Part shown: piece by piece, positions 25,892 through 35,043 of the stretch | How the letters are laid out: each line of letters starts with the position of its first letter | Position numbering within the stretch: position 1 is the stretch's first letter | NCBI RefSeq assembly: GCF_000374025.1 | Contig: NZ_KB893183.1 | Coordinates: forward strand, 1-64,000 | Source of the DNA: Spirosoma panaciterrae DSM 21099 | GTDB taxonomy: Bacteria > Bacteroidota > Bacteroidia > Cytophagales > Spirosomataceae | DNA length: 64,000 nt | Direction: 5' to 3' | Position numbers and translations under genes: made by a program | Notes under the pieces: generated by a model | What the model saw: the letters and a program-made list of their open reading frames with translations, nothing else | Told to the model about the DNA's origin: nothing | The model's database searches: none

Positions 25892-26932
25892 ATGAATGCC
25901 CCCTTTATTCCCCCTGATTTACTAAAAAAATATCTTAACGGTACGGCTAGCGAGGCTGAACGCGAGATTGTTGAAGCCTGGTATGATTCGCTGCGTCATA
26001 GCCCTGATTATCTGGGAACTTTACCTGATATTGAGCAGAAAGCCCTTCGGGAGGAAACGTTTCGGGCCATTTCTGAGCGGCTGAATACCCGTGAGTTGAA
26101 TAATGTACGGGCGTTGCCTACTACTTATTTCAGGTCCAGATCGTTGTGGGCAGTGGCTAGTGCCGTAGCGGCTGTGATCTTACTAACTGTTGGCATTGGT
26201 TTATGGCTGAACCACCCTGTCCATCAGCCTACAAATTCGTCAGTCGCTGTCAATAATTCGTCGTATATCCACTTTGTCAATAAGCAGGCTCGTATTGTCC
26301 AAAAGCGATTACCCGATGGTACGGTTGTCTGGTTGCATCCACTGGCTGAACTCCATTATCCGACGGTGTTTCCGTCTATGCGACGTGATGTTGATTTTGC
26401 TGGCGAGGCCTTCTTCGATGTTGCAAAAGATGCCAGTCGGCCTTTTCGCATCCGGTCGGGGAAGATGCAGGTTCAGGTATTGGGCACAAGCTTCAACGTA
26501 AAGGCAACACCTCGACAGGCGTTGTTTGAAGTGGCTGTGGTAACCGGAAAGGTCGTCGTTAGTTCCGTAGCTCAACATGGGCCGAAATCAGTAAAAACCG
26601 TTACGTTGCTTCCGCATCAGGAGGCTTTGTATAACGTGTCGACGGATCGGTTAACCTTTCATGAGCAGATCCTTCAGGCTCGTCAGGAATTTTACCAGCC
26701 GGTGTCGATTGCTTTTGCCGATACGCCCATTAAAAACGTATTGACCCAGTTGGAAGGGCGGTTTAAAGTAAGCTTTCGAGTGTCGAATCCAGCCCTGTAT
26801 CACTGTCGGTTAACTGCCAATTTTACTCAGCAATCGTTAGCGGATATTCTTGATTTACTCTGCATATCTCTAGACGCTACGTATACTCTGTCGGGAGATA
26901 CGATCATGCTTGAGGGTGATGGCTGTTCCTGA
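25892..26932 (+). CDS. FecR-family anti-sigma factor
   Basis: The start is placed at ATG 25892 (MNAPFIPPDLLKKYLNGTAS), which gives the usual cytosolic opening; an earlier in-frame start at 25856 adds 12 atypical residues. The 346-residue protein has a cytosolic sigma-binding part, a membrane span (WAVASAVAAVILLTVGIGLWL without its first residues, near 83-102), a periplasmic FecR domain (LPDGTVVWLHPLAELHYP; FFDVAKDASRPFRI) and a DUF4974-type C-terminus (PIKNVLTQLEGRFKVSF). It relays the signal from the STN domain of SusC to the sigma factor. Confidence 0.92.
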   Translation: MNAPFIPPDLLKKYLNGTASEAEREIVEAWYDSLRHSPDYLGTLPDIEQKALREETFRAISERLNTRELNNVRALPTTYFRSRSLWAVASAVAAVILLTVGIGLWLNHPVHQPTNSSVAVNNSSYIHFVNKQARIVQKRLPDGTVVWLHPLAELHYPTVFPSMRRDVDFAGEAFFDVAKDASRPFRIRSGKMQVQVLGTSFNVKATPRQALFEVAVVTGKVVVSSVAQHGPKSVKTVTLLPHQEALYNVSTDRLTFHEQILQARQEFYQPVSIAFADTPIKNVLTQLEGRFKVSFRVSNPALYHCRLTANFTQQSLADILDLLCISLDATYTLSGDTIMLEGDGCS

Positions 26933-26975
26933 TCCGCTATACCAGTTTCTACCTTAACTTAACTACATACTCATT

Positions 26976-29900
26976 ATGCTTTTTGGTATACATGCCAGGC
27001 CCCAATTTCGGGGCCTTACATCTCGTATTGTCTTTTTGCAAGGATTATTACTCGTTTTTCTGACAAGCGCTGGAGCTACGTTTGATGGTCATACGCAGAA
27101 TATCCTGAACCGAATGATCTCCATTCAGGTCAAAAACCAATCGTTGAAGAACGTGGTCGATCAACTGCAAAGTCAATCGCAGATCCGATTTATTTATAGT
27201 ACCCGAATTCAATTGAGCGAATCAGTGGACCTGGAGGCTACCAATGAACCGCTCCACTCAGTTCTTAATCGCTTGTTAAGACCCTTTCAGATTGACTACA
27301 AAGTGGTTAATGAGCAGATTGTGCTGACCCGACAGAAAAAAGTGACGGCAACTGTACCGGAACATCAGCCAATGAGTCCAATTCTGCCCGGTTTCGAACG
27401 GCCTGCTGATCGCAGTATTGTCGGGCAAATAACCGACGAATCTGGACAGGGTTTGCCGGGTGTGAGTGTGGTCATAAAGGGCACATCGCGAGGAACAACA
27501 ACCGATGCCAAGGGCGAATTCAACCTGGAATCACCTGATAATGCTACATTGGTAATCAGCTCAGTAGGTTATGAAACAGTTGAAATAGCGGTTCGGCCAA
27601 TCATAAACGTTAAACTTGTTCCGAGTGTCAATCAACTGGCCGAAGTGGTCGTTGCCTATGGGAAGCAAAATAAAGCTCTGGTTTCGGGAGCCGTGGCTTC
27701 AGTTAATCTGGAAGAGATCAGAAACCGCCCAACCAGTTCGATGCAAAATGCCTTGCAGGGGGTAGTACCGGGCCTGACGGTGCTTAACCGAACGGCTGAT
27801 GTGAACGCCAGTGGCAATACTTCCATTGTTGTGCGTGGCCGAACGAATTTGGGGTCGCCCGGTCCCATGATCATTATCGATGGCGTTCCGGCTATCAGTA
27901 CCCAGGAATTTACAGCGCTCAACCAGAATGATATTGCCAGCATCAGCGTACTTAAGGATGCAGCCTCTGCGTCGCTGTACGGCTCACGGGCCGCCAATGG
28001 CGTTATACTGGTGACCACCCGGCGCGGTTCGACCGGAAAATCGTCGATTGAGTTTAACGCCAACTATGGGGTGCAGTCGGCCACTTATTTGCCGAGGTAC
28101 GTCAATTCGGCCGATTACGCTACGCTGTATAACGAGGCCTTAACCAATGCTGGCAAAGCAGCCCTGTATACGGCCGACCAAATTCAGGCCCTGGGCAATG
28201 GCAGTAATCCCGATTTATATCCGAATACGAACTGGTACAAGGAAGTGCTTAGGGCAGCTGCTCCACAGGCTGATTATAACCTGAATATCAATGGGTCGGG
28301 CCAGACAACCCGGTATTATTTGGGGGCTTCTTACTTCAATCAGCAATCGCTGATCCCTGGCAAAGCCCTTGATCGGTATAATTTTAAGATAAATACCGAA
28401 AGTAAGCTCATTCCAAACCTGCTAACCGTTAGCACAAACCTCTCATTTTTGCGCAATGATTATAACCGGAATGGGGCCGATCTGGACTGGCTGCAAATGA
28501 ACCGATCCTTGCCAATCACCGTGCTACGTCAGTCGGACGGGCAATGGGGCAGCATTAGCGGGGGGACGGTCAATGCGGTTGCTGTTGGGGTTAATCAGCT
28601 CCGGCGGATACAGGAGGGTGGACAGGCCAGAAATAAGGACGATTATTTTCAGGCTATAACCAATGCCGCGCTTACCCCCTTGCCGGGCTTGACCATCAGT
28701 GGATTGGCTTCGCTGAAAATCAACAATCTTCAAGGCTACAACTTTGTCAGCACGATTGCCCCAGTCCCTAACTTTTTGACCAAACAGTTGATCACGTCAA
28801 CCCTGGTTACGCCTAACTCGATGACGGAAACCTGGCAAAAACAGCAGGGCTTTCTGGTGCAGGGACTTGTCGATTATGAGCGATCATTCGGTAAACATCT
28901 GGCTAAAATTACCGTAGGGGCCAGTCAGGAGAGCAACATTGACCGTAGTATTGGCGTGGGCCGACGAAATTTCCCCAACAACGATTTAAGAACGGTGATA
29001 ACGGGCTCTTCACAGGCTACCGATCTTATTTCCGGACAGAATTACTCCTCCGAAGTTCAGTGGGCTATCCGCTCCTTTTTCGGCCGGGTGAACTATGCCT
29101 ATAACGATAAATATTTGCTGGAGGGGAACATCAGAGCCGATTATTCCTCGCGTTTCAGTCCCGAATATCGTAAAGCTATATTCCCATCTTTCTCAGCCGG
29201 TTGGCGACTGTCGCAGGAAGATTTTTTAAAGACTAACGCGTGGATCAATGAATTGAAACTGCGCGGCTCGTATGGTTCATTAGGCAACCAGGACGTTGTA
29301 ACGCCCGGAAACTACTATCAACTGATTAACATATTCAGCGCCTATAATTTTGAAGGAGCGGCTGTAGATGGAGCGGCTCAGAACGCAGGCGCAAACTATG
29401 CTACCCAGTGGGAAAAAGTGTACATGACAAACCTGGGCCTTGATTTCACGTTGTTTGGCAATAAATTATCGGGAACCATAGAAGTCTACCGAAAAACAAC
29501 CAAAGGTATTCTCCTTCAGTTGCCGGTTCTGGCGACGTATGCCTTAACCAGCCCCTATACCAATGCAGGTACTACCCGAAACGATGGTATCGAGATCGAC
29601 CTGAATTACAGCGGTTCTATCGGGTCCGATTTCAAATACACCGTGGGCGGGAATATGTCTTCCATCAGAAACCGAATCATCGATTTGGGTGGAGTCAATA
29701 ACTTCATTGGTGATCCGTATATCAGTCAGGTAGGTCAAAAAGTGGGTTCGCTCTATGGATACATTGCCGATGGATTATTTGCGAACGAAAGCGATGTTAA
29801 AAACCATGCTTTTCAGACGAACAACACCAAACCCGGCGATATTATATACCGGGATTTGAATAACGACAATGTCATTAACGCGGCCGACCGAGCCGTAATT

Positions 29901-30407
29901 GGTAATGATGTTCCCTGGTTTAATTACGGATTTAATCTATCGGCCAGCTACAAACAGTTTGATGTCTCGGCCATCCTGTATGGGGTGAGTAATGTTGACA
30001 TTTATTTGAATAACGAAGCCAGCTATCCCTTTTTTAATGGGGCTGGTGTAAAAGAACAAATGAAGGATCGATGGACGACCACAAACCCCAATGTGAATGC
30101 CAAATGGCCCCGGTTACTGCTTTCGGCCGATGGGGCTAACAATTACAATTTTGGCACCAGCTCATTCTGGCTATTCAACGCGGCTTATTTACGGGTCAGG
30201 AACTTATCGGTGGGCTACAATTTTAGCAATAACCTGATCCGGCATATCGGTTTGTCAAGATTACGACTGTACGTAGCGGCCAATAATCCATTCACCTTTC
30301 TGGCCGATAAACGGCTGGGTGATTTCGACCCGGAGCTGGTTTCCGGACGGGGAGCCAACTATCCCGGCATTAAAACGTGGTCAATAGGAATCAACGCAAA
30401 ATTTTAG
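26976..30407 (+). CDS. SusC-like TonB-dependent transducer with STN domain
   Basis: The 1143-residue protein has a signal segment (IVFLQGLLLVFLTSAGA), an STN secretin/TonB N-terminal domain (MISIQVKNQSLKNVVDQLQ to NRLLRPFQIDYKVVNEQIVL, about residues 47-122), a CarboxypepD_reg domain (GQITDESGQGLPGVSVVIKG), plug (VVVAYGKQNKALVSGAVASV; IASISVLKDAASASLYGSRA) and barrel. STN talks to FecR in the periplasm, so this transporter both imports and signals. It lies 43 bp after fecR and 14 bp before its SusD. It has diverged a good deal from the SusC at 16027. Confidence 0.94.
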   Translation: MLFGIHARPQFRGLTSRIVFLQGLLLVFLTSAGATFDGHTQNILNRMISIQVKNQSLKNVVDQLQSQSQIRFIYSTRIQLSESVDLEATNEPLHSVLNRLLRPFQIDYKVVNEQIVLTRQKKVTATVPEHQPMSPILPGFERPADRSIVGQITDESGQGLPGVSVVIKGTSRGTTTDAKGEFNLESPDNATLVISSVGYETVEIAVRPIINVKLVPSVNQLAEVVVAYGKQNKALVSGAVASVNLEEIRNRPTSSMQNALQGVVPGLTVLNRTADVNASGNTSIVVRGRTNLGSPGPMIIIDGVPAISTQEFTALNQNDIASISVLKDAASASLYGSRAANGVILVTTRRGSTGKSSIEFNANYGVQSATYLPRYVNSADYATLYNEALTNAGKAALYTADQIQALGNGSNPDLYPNTNWYKEVLRAAAPQADYNLNINGSGQTTRYYLGASYFNQQSLIPGKALDRYNFKINTESKLIPNLLTVSTNLSFLRNDYNRNGADLDWLQMNRSLPITVLRQSDGQWGSISGGTVNAVAVGVNQLRRIQEGGQARNKDDYFQAITNAALTPLPGLTISGLASLKINNLQGYNFVSTIAPVPNFLTKQLITSTLVTPNSMTETWQKQQGFLVQGLVDYERSFGKHLAKITVGASQESNIDRSIGVGRRNFPNNDLRTVITGSSQATDLISGQNYSSEVQWAIRSFFGRVNYAYNDKYLLEGNIRADYSSRFSPEYRKAIFPSFSAGWRLSQEDFLKTNAWINELKLRGSYGSLGNQDVVTPGNYYQLINIFSAYNFEGAAVDGAAQNAGANYATQWEKVYMTNLGLDFTLFGNKLSGTIEVYRKTTKGILLQLPVLATYALTSPYTNAGTTRNDGIEIDLNYSGSIGSDFKYTVGGNMSSIRNRIIDLGGVNNFIGDPYISQVGQKVGSLYGYIADGLFANESDVKNHAFQTNNTKPGDIIYRDLNNDNVINAADRAVIGNDVPWFNYGFNLSASYKQFDVSAILYGVSNVDIYLNNEASYPFFNGAGVKEQMKDRWTTTNPNVNAKWPRLLLSADGANNYNFGTSSFWLFNAAYLRVRNLSVGYNFSNNLIRHIGLSRLRLYVAANNPFTFLADKRLGDFDPELVSGRGANYPGIKTWSIGINAKF

Positions 30408-30421
30408 TCTAAACGAACAAC

Positions 30422-32065
30422 ATGAAACCAACATACTATTTTCTGCTGGTATCGACGCTGGTTCTGACGTCCTGTAAGGATGATTTTCTGGAACGATTAC
30501 CCCAAAATCAGGTATCCGACGCGACATTCTGGAAAACGACCGACGATTTATATCTGGCTCTCAATGCATTTTATCCGCTGCTTGAAAACCAGTCGATTAT
30601 TTATCAGGAGTCTGTTTCCGATAATGCGTACTCCCAATATCCCTGGGAAAGTTTTGCTACCCTGGCCTCGGCTGGCGATATAACGGCGGCAACGAACGCA
30701 GGCTGGAGCTATTTCTACATCAGACGGGCCAATAATTTTCTGGAACATGCTGACCAGGCAACGGGCACTCAATCCTTAAAAGACCGCTATAAGGCAGAAG
30801 CCCGCTTTCTGCGAGCGTATAATTACTATTTGATGGTGAAGCTCTTCGGTGATGTACCGTTAGTTACCAAAACCTTGCAGGTAGATGAAGTTGATGTTCC
30901 CCGTACTCCACGGGCCGATGTCATTACCTTCATTTTAAATGAGTTAAATGAGGCTTCTGCTGTGCTACCGGCCAAATATACAGGCGGCAAAACCAATGAA
31001 GTGGGCCGGGCAACCAAAGGGGCGGCAATTGGGCTGAGAGCCCGAATTTTACTTGACGAAAGTAGATGGCAGGAAGCCGTTACGGAATCAGCCAAATTAA
31101 TGGACGGTACGTATAAACTTTTCACTGTATCGACCGAAACGGGTAGTGATCTGTTAGATAATTACGCTAACTGGGTCAACTTCACGGATGCGGCTGACGA
31201 AAAAAAGTTTCGGTTAGGGTTGCGTAGTTACCAGAAACTATTTGAAAGTGCCAATAAAGGAAATAGTGAGGTTATTCTTGACCGGCAATACATCAATACG
31301 GTTCAGCCCAATACCTTAAATACCCTGTTGCCAGCGGCTGATTTGGGTGGATGGAGTTCCGTAACGCCAACCCAGGAGTTAGTCAATGCGTATAATGACT
31401 ATCGTACCGGCGAACCCATTACCCCGTTGAGTGCAGCGCAACGAGCAACCTATTACGACACAAATAACCCTGCTTTCGCCAATGAATATAAAAATCGGGA
31501 CCCTCGATTTTATGCCACGATTCTGTTCAACGGAAATCCCTGGAATACGTTGCAGACGGGGTATGCCTTTAAGTGGGTTCAGGGCGGATCGAATAATTCT
31601 CAAACAGGCTATAACTTCCGGAAAATGGTAGACCCGGATGCCTACAAAGCCAATGTGGCTAACTACAGTAATATTATCCTGCTACGATATGCGGAGATTT
31701 TATTGATTAATGCCGAAGCACGAAATGAAGTCAGTGGGCCTTCGGAGGACGTATTTCGTTCACTCGACGCTATACGAGCCAGAGCAGGTATGCCTCCGGT
31801 TGACCGGACAAAATACAATACTCAGGCCTTAGTACGTGAATTGATTCGAAACGAACGACGTATCGAGCTGGTGCTGGAAGGGCAACGCTATATGGATATT
31901 CGCCGTTGGAAAACGGCTCCCCAGGTCATGAAAAACATTTACAGCATCCGTAACGGTCTGGCGCAGCAACGGACCTGGACCGATAAATTGTATGTTATGC
32001 CTGTCCCGCAAGCGCAAATTGATTTGTCCCAATCAAAAGCTTTACAGCAGAATTCGGGCTATTAG
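30422..32065 (+). CDS. SusD-like glycan-binding lipoprotein (second module)
   Basis: The 547-residue protein has a lipoprotein signal (YYFLLVSTLVLTSC) and SusD features: KDDFLERLPQNQVSDATFWK, DRYKAEARFLRAYNYYLMV, ILLRYAEILLINAEARNEVS, the C-terminal RELIRNERRIELVLEGQRY then MDIRRW, and a final MPVPQAQIDLSQ. It is longer than the first-module SusD (491), mainly in the middle. It pairs with the STN-type SusC upstream. Binding specificity is not readable from sequence. Confidence 0.93.
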   Translation: MKPTYYFLLVSTLVLTSCKDDFLERLPQNQVSDATFWKTTDDLYLALNAFYPLLENQSIIYQESVSDNAYSQYPWESFATLASAGDITAATNAGWSYFYIRRANNFLEHADQATGTQSLKDRYKAEARFLRAYNYYLMVKLFGDVPLVTKTLQVDEVDVPRTPRADVITFILNELNEASAVLPAKYTGGKTNEVGRATKGAAIGLRARILLDESRWQEAVTESAKLMDGTYKLFTVSTETGSDLLDNYANWVNFTDAADEKKFRLGLRSYQKLFESANKGNSEVILDRQYINTVQPNTLNTLLPAADLGGWSSVTPTQELVNAYNDYRTGEPITPLSAAQRATYYDTNNPAFANEYKNRDPRFYATILFNGNPWNTLQTGYAFKWVQGGSNNSQTGYNFRKMVDPDAYKANVANYSNIILLRYAEILLINAEARNEVSGPSEDVFRSLDAIRARAGMPPVDRTKYNTQALVRELIRNERRIELVLEGQRYMDIRRWKTAPQVMKNIYSIRNGLAQQRTWTDKLYVMPVPQAQIDLSQSKALQQNSGY

Positions 32066-32073
32066 TGACGGGA

Positions 32074-32099
32074 GGTGTCAGGTTCTCAAACCTGACACC
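32074..32099. repeat. Perfect hairpin between susD and the second sialidase-like gene
   Basis: GGTGTCAGGTT (32074-32084), loop CTCA, AACCTGACACC (32089-32099): an 11-bp perfect stem 8 bp after the susD stop. A short T-run (GGTTTTTAA) follows 8-14 bases later, so it could act as a leaky terminator. Its position matches the hairpin at 20587 in module one. Confidence 0.65.
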
Positions 32100-32135
32100 A
32101 CGACCAGGTTTTTAATAAAAAAAGGAGAATCTGTT

Positions 32136-33332
32136 ATGTATCAAGTAAAGCTGTTTAGTCTGTTTTGCCTCGGATGTTTGTTCTCATTTCACACAAGTTT
32201 TGGTCAGGATTTTCCGAACGTACCGGGGGTAGTTATTGATCATCTGGCGAAGTCGACCAATAATTTCCTGGGGTCGCCCAGCCTTGTTATTCTGCCCAGC
32301 GGTAAATACATCGCATCGCATGATATTTTCGGGAAAGGCCCGACGCCCCTGCATACGCATGTATTTGAATCCGGCGACCGGGGTAAAAGCTGGCAGAAAG
32401 TGGCAGAACTGGACAGTATGTACTGGGCCACGCTGTTTGTGAACAAAGGGGCATTGTACCTACTCGGAACGACTAAAGATTTTGGGCGTAAGGCTATCCG
32501 GCGTTCGACCGATGGCGGGCATACCTGGAGCAGCGTTGAGGAAGGAATTCTCGGAACGGGCCGGGGCTACCATTGTGCTTCCGTACCGGTTCAGGTGTTT
32601 AAAGGTCGTGTCTGGAAAGGCATGGAAATCATTGGACCCGGAAAGGGCTGGGGGCATTTTCACAGTTTTGTTGCTTCGGCACCGGTAGAATCCAATCTGC
32701 TCGATCCGAAAAGCTGGTCGTTTACGCACCCGATCAAGTACGACCGAACCAACTGGAAACCGGGCGATGCCTGGTTGGAAGGCAACGTAGTGATGACTCC
32801 AAAGGGCGAGATCTGGAATATTCTACGAGTCAACAACCCTGAGGACGACCAGGCTGCCATGTACCGGGTGAGTGATGATGGGCAAACGGCTGATTCATCC
32901 ACGATTAAGTTCATCAAATTGCCCGGAGCCTGTAAAAAGTTTACGATCCGCTACGATGCCAAAACGAAACTGTACTACACGTTTACCAATTATGTGCTTC
33001 CTAAATACCGAGGCCGCAATCTGGAACGAGTCCGTAACGCCCAGGTTATGCTTTCGTCGCCCAATCTGGAAACCTGGACCATTCGGGGCATCATTTTGTA
33101 TCATCCGGACGTGGATCATTATGGATTCCAGTATCTGGATTGGCAATTCGACGGAAAAGACATCATTATAGCCTCCCGAACGGCCTATAATGATGGACAG
33201 ACGGATGCTAAAAGCCAGCACGATTCCAATTTTCTGACCTTTCATCGTATTACAGACTTCCGAACGTACCGCACGCCGACTGAGTGGCTTCCCCTGTTGG
33301 AAGGCATTACTGACTTTGCTGTACTGAAGTAA
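32136..33332 (+). CDS. Secreted sialidase-superfamily (BNR/Asp-box) protein, second copy
   Basis: The start is set at ATG 32136, preceded by AAAGGAGAA, and gives a signal peptide (LFSLFCLGCLFSFHTSFG). A longer frame from 31992 overlaps susD and is not needed. The 398-residue protein has Asp-boxes SGDRGKSW (79-86) and STDGGHTW (124-131), the same residue numbers as in the protein at 20647, and shares LGSPSLVILPSGKYIASHDI-like and HYGFQYLDWQFDGKDIIIAS-like stretches with it. The two are paralogues. As with the first, GH33 catalytic residues are not assigned, so the true glycan is open. Confidence 0.78.
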   Translation: MYQVKLFSLFCLGCLFSFHTSFGQDFPNVPGVVIDHLAKSTNNFLGSPSLVILPSGKYIASHDIFGKGPTPLHTHVFESGDRGKSWQKVAELDSMYWATLFVNKGALYLLGTTKDFGRKAIRRSTDGGHTWSSVEEGILGTGRGYHCASVPVQVFKGRVWKGMEIIGPGKGWGHFHSFVASAPVESNLLDPKSWSFTHPIKYDRTNWKPGDAWLEGNVVMTPKGEIWNILRVNNPEDDQAAMYRVSDDGQTADSSTIKFIKLPGACKKFTIRYDAKTKLYYTFTNYVLPKYRGRNLERVRNAQVMLSSPNLETWTIRGIILYHPDVDHYGFQYLDWQFDGKDIIIASRTAYNDGQTDAKSQHDSNFLTFHRITDFRTYRTPTEWLPLLEGITDFAVLK

Positions 33333-33504
33333 TGTAAATTGCGGGATTTTCGTCTGATTATGAGTTGGTTAAGTGGTGCATTGAACATCCTTAAAGGAGG
33401 GATAACAAAAACGTGAATGGCTTATGTCTATCGGTCGTAAGTCGCATCATAGGTTGGTAATTCAGTAAAGTTTCACCAGTTGCGTGAACCACTTTCTTTT
33501 TTAA
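33331..33504 (+). repeat. Long imperfect direct repeat, copy 2
   Basis: This is the partner of 23391-23567. Both copies contain TCTGATTAT near the left, GTGAATGGCTTATG- or ATGAATGGCTTATG-like sequence in the middle and a nearly identical right part ending in CTTTCTTTTTTAA. It starts at the stop codon of the second sialidase-like gene. The remnant of a DUF3748 gene begins 43 bp after it. Confidence 0.8.
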
Positions 33505-33547
33505 AAAACTTCATTAATAACACGATTAGGTTAGTTCAGCTTACTGA

Positions 33548-33712
33548 ATGAAGATAAAATCGATTGTGGCTACTGTTTTAAAATAAGTCTTACCCGGCTG
33601 GCTGGCGTTTACAGGCAGTTCGGCCGCCGAGTCGCAGCCGTTTCCTGCCGAACGTCAACTAACCTTCGATCCGAAAGGCCATACCCTCAACAACACTCAG
33701 GTTTTTTCGCTG
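33548..33712 (+). pseudogene. DUF3748/YidR-like gene remnant (N-terminal ~55 codons)
   Basis: From ATG 33548 the frame reads MKIKSIVATVLK, then a TAA stop at codon 13, then in the same frame a signal-like VLPGWLAFTGSSAA and ERQLTFDPKGHTLNNTQVFS. The last part aligns with NNSLTVLAAGHTLHHNGVFS in the intact protein at 23701. Similarity ends abruptly near 33712, where the next gene, on the other strand, begins to overlap. The gene is thus broken by a nonsense codon and a deletion of its last 85 percent. Confidence 0.75.
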
Positions 33713-34121
33713 GAGAAATCTCTAAAACATAGACCATTTCACCCTTTTCTACTTTCACTTCAAAATATATGTGTTTGTTCGGCTTTTCAACTTTTTCACT
33801 CTCTCCCGTCTTGTAGCCCGCAAACGCCCTGGCGATTGCTTTTGCCAAGGGATCTGGCAACTCCGCCTTTTTGATTTCTGTTTCCGTGACGACCCAGCTT
33901 CCCGACGCATCTAAATTAGCGGCTTGGATTAATGAACCGTTTTTGAATTCAGCTTCGAATTCCGTCTTGCTTTCTTTCGACCACTTGGCGGACTTCGCAT
34001 TGGGGAACATCTTCGTGAACGAACTCTTCACAGCATCGGGAACTGCCGATTCCTTTAGGGGCTGAGCCTACGATACTCCGGCCAGGAGAACAGCCACGCC
34101 AACTAACATGATCTTTTGCAT
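33687..34121 (-). pseudogene. PepSY-like (beta-lactamase-inhibitor-like) periplasmic protein with an in-frame stop
   Basis: The full frame starts at ATG 34121 with a signal peptide (MQKIMLVGVAVLLAGVS), but a TAG at 34068-34070 interrupts it just before AQPLKESAVPDAVK. The rest is open to 33687 (an internal Met gives 114 residues). FTKMFPNAKSAKWSKESKTE and YFEVKVEKGEMVYVLEIS are characteristic of PepSY-like putative periplasmic proteins. The last residues (AKKPECC) are encoded opposite the DUF3748 remnant, so the natural end is probably lost too. Without suppression of the stop no exported product is made. Confidence 0.7.
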
Positions 34122-34239
34122 AATGTTGTTTTTGATCAAATCAACGGGAAAATTCTACAGAAATACTAAAGTTTTCCATCTGTCTTGTCCTGAAAATTTA
34201 CCGACGTTTTTCTGAACGGTGGTTGGGTAGGAGGGAAGT

Positions 34240-34259
34240 GCCCGGAAACGGGCTTTTTT
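34240..34259 (+). terminator. Rho-independent terminator
   Basis: GCCCG (34240-34244), GAAA loop, CGGGC (34249-34253), then six T. The tetraloop and T-run are canonical. No intact plus-strand gene ends just before it, so it may be left from the deleted DUF3748 unit. The remainder of 34122-34468 shows no gene. Confidence 0.65.
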
Positions 34260-34468
34260 GCGTTCAATAAATCCGTTCAGTTTAATTGGTCAGCGTTTTT
34301 GGATATTCCTACCTTTTTCTGAACGATTAGCCTATGCCTGCACTTTATCTTTTCAACTAGTTTATGGGTAGACATGTAATCCAACTTTGGAGGCTACACT
34401 ATTCATTATAATAAACTCAAGTCTGACTGAATGCGTAAAATTGCATTTATGATCATCCAAAATTCAGA

Positions 34469-34972
34469 TCAATCAATGCCGGGTACTTCCTCTGCAATGT
34501 CATTCTCAGCCTGCCCATTAATAAAGTAAACTGGATTGCAGACATCTGGTCGTAGCCTAATAAATGCACCTAAGCCATACTTATATGCTCCGTCCTGATT
34601 TGTAAAGTCTTCTAGTTTTTCAATATCATTCTGCTCTCTTGCTGTATTTGACCAATGCTTAAATTCTATAATAAGAACGTTTAAGTTGTTGTGCCCTCTG
34701 CCGTGAATGATTAAATCAGGCTTAGTTCCGTATTCACGTCGGGGTGTAATCTTTGGCCCTTCTCCATTTTTATTATACTCGATATCTAAATTGAGTTGAC
34801 TCAGCCAGGCAAAGTTCATTATCTCTTCATGCAAATAAATAGCAAAGCGAAAGGCGGCACTTTGCTCCATACCACGTATTTGTATCAGAGGAAAATCGTA
34901 CTCATATAAGTAATCCAAGGAACTTGATATGATAGATTTTAGCCCATCAATGTCTTCTTTAGGCAAGACCAT
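34469..34972 (-). CDS. PD-(D/E)XK nuclease-like protein
   Basis: The 167-residue protein has the PD-(D/E)XK pattern: KPDLIIHGRG (Asp after a short linker) followed by NVLIIEFKHWSN (Glu-x-Lys), with a helical N-terminal region (AAFRFAIYLHEEIMNFAWLS). This is the metal-binding core of restriction-endonuclease-like folds. It stands alone, on the minus strand, next to decayed genes and about 1.4 kb from the defence island. It may be a free-standing restriction or repair nuclease, or the surviving piece of a larger system. The fold call is moderate; no substrate is known. Confidence 0.6.
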   Translation of the reverse strand: MVLPKEDIDGLKSIISSSLDYLYEYDFPLIQIRGMEQSAAFRFAIYLHEEIMNFAWLSQLNLDIEYNKNGEGPKITPRREYGTKPDLIIHGRGHNNLNVLIIEFKHWSNTAREQNDIEKLEDFTNQDGAYKYGLGAFIRLRPDVCNPVYFINGQAENDIAEEVPGID

Positions 34973-35043
34973 AGTTGTTATTTATTTACCTGTAAATCGT
35001 TCAAAATGGATTTGCACCACCTCTGTTTTGCTTGTTTTGTCGC

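Noticed and set aside
31992..32135. Upstream start for the second sialidase-like protein
   Set aside because: It overlaps susD and the hairpin, whereas ATG 32136 has an AAAGGAGAA site and opens a signal peptide.
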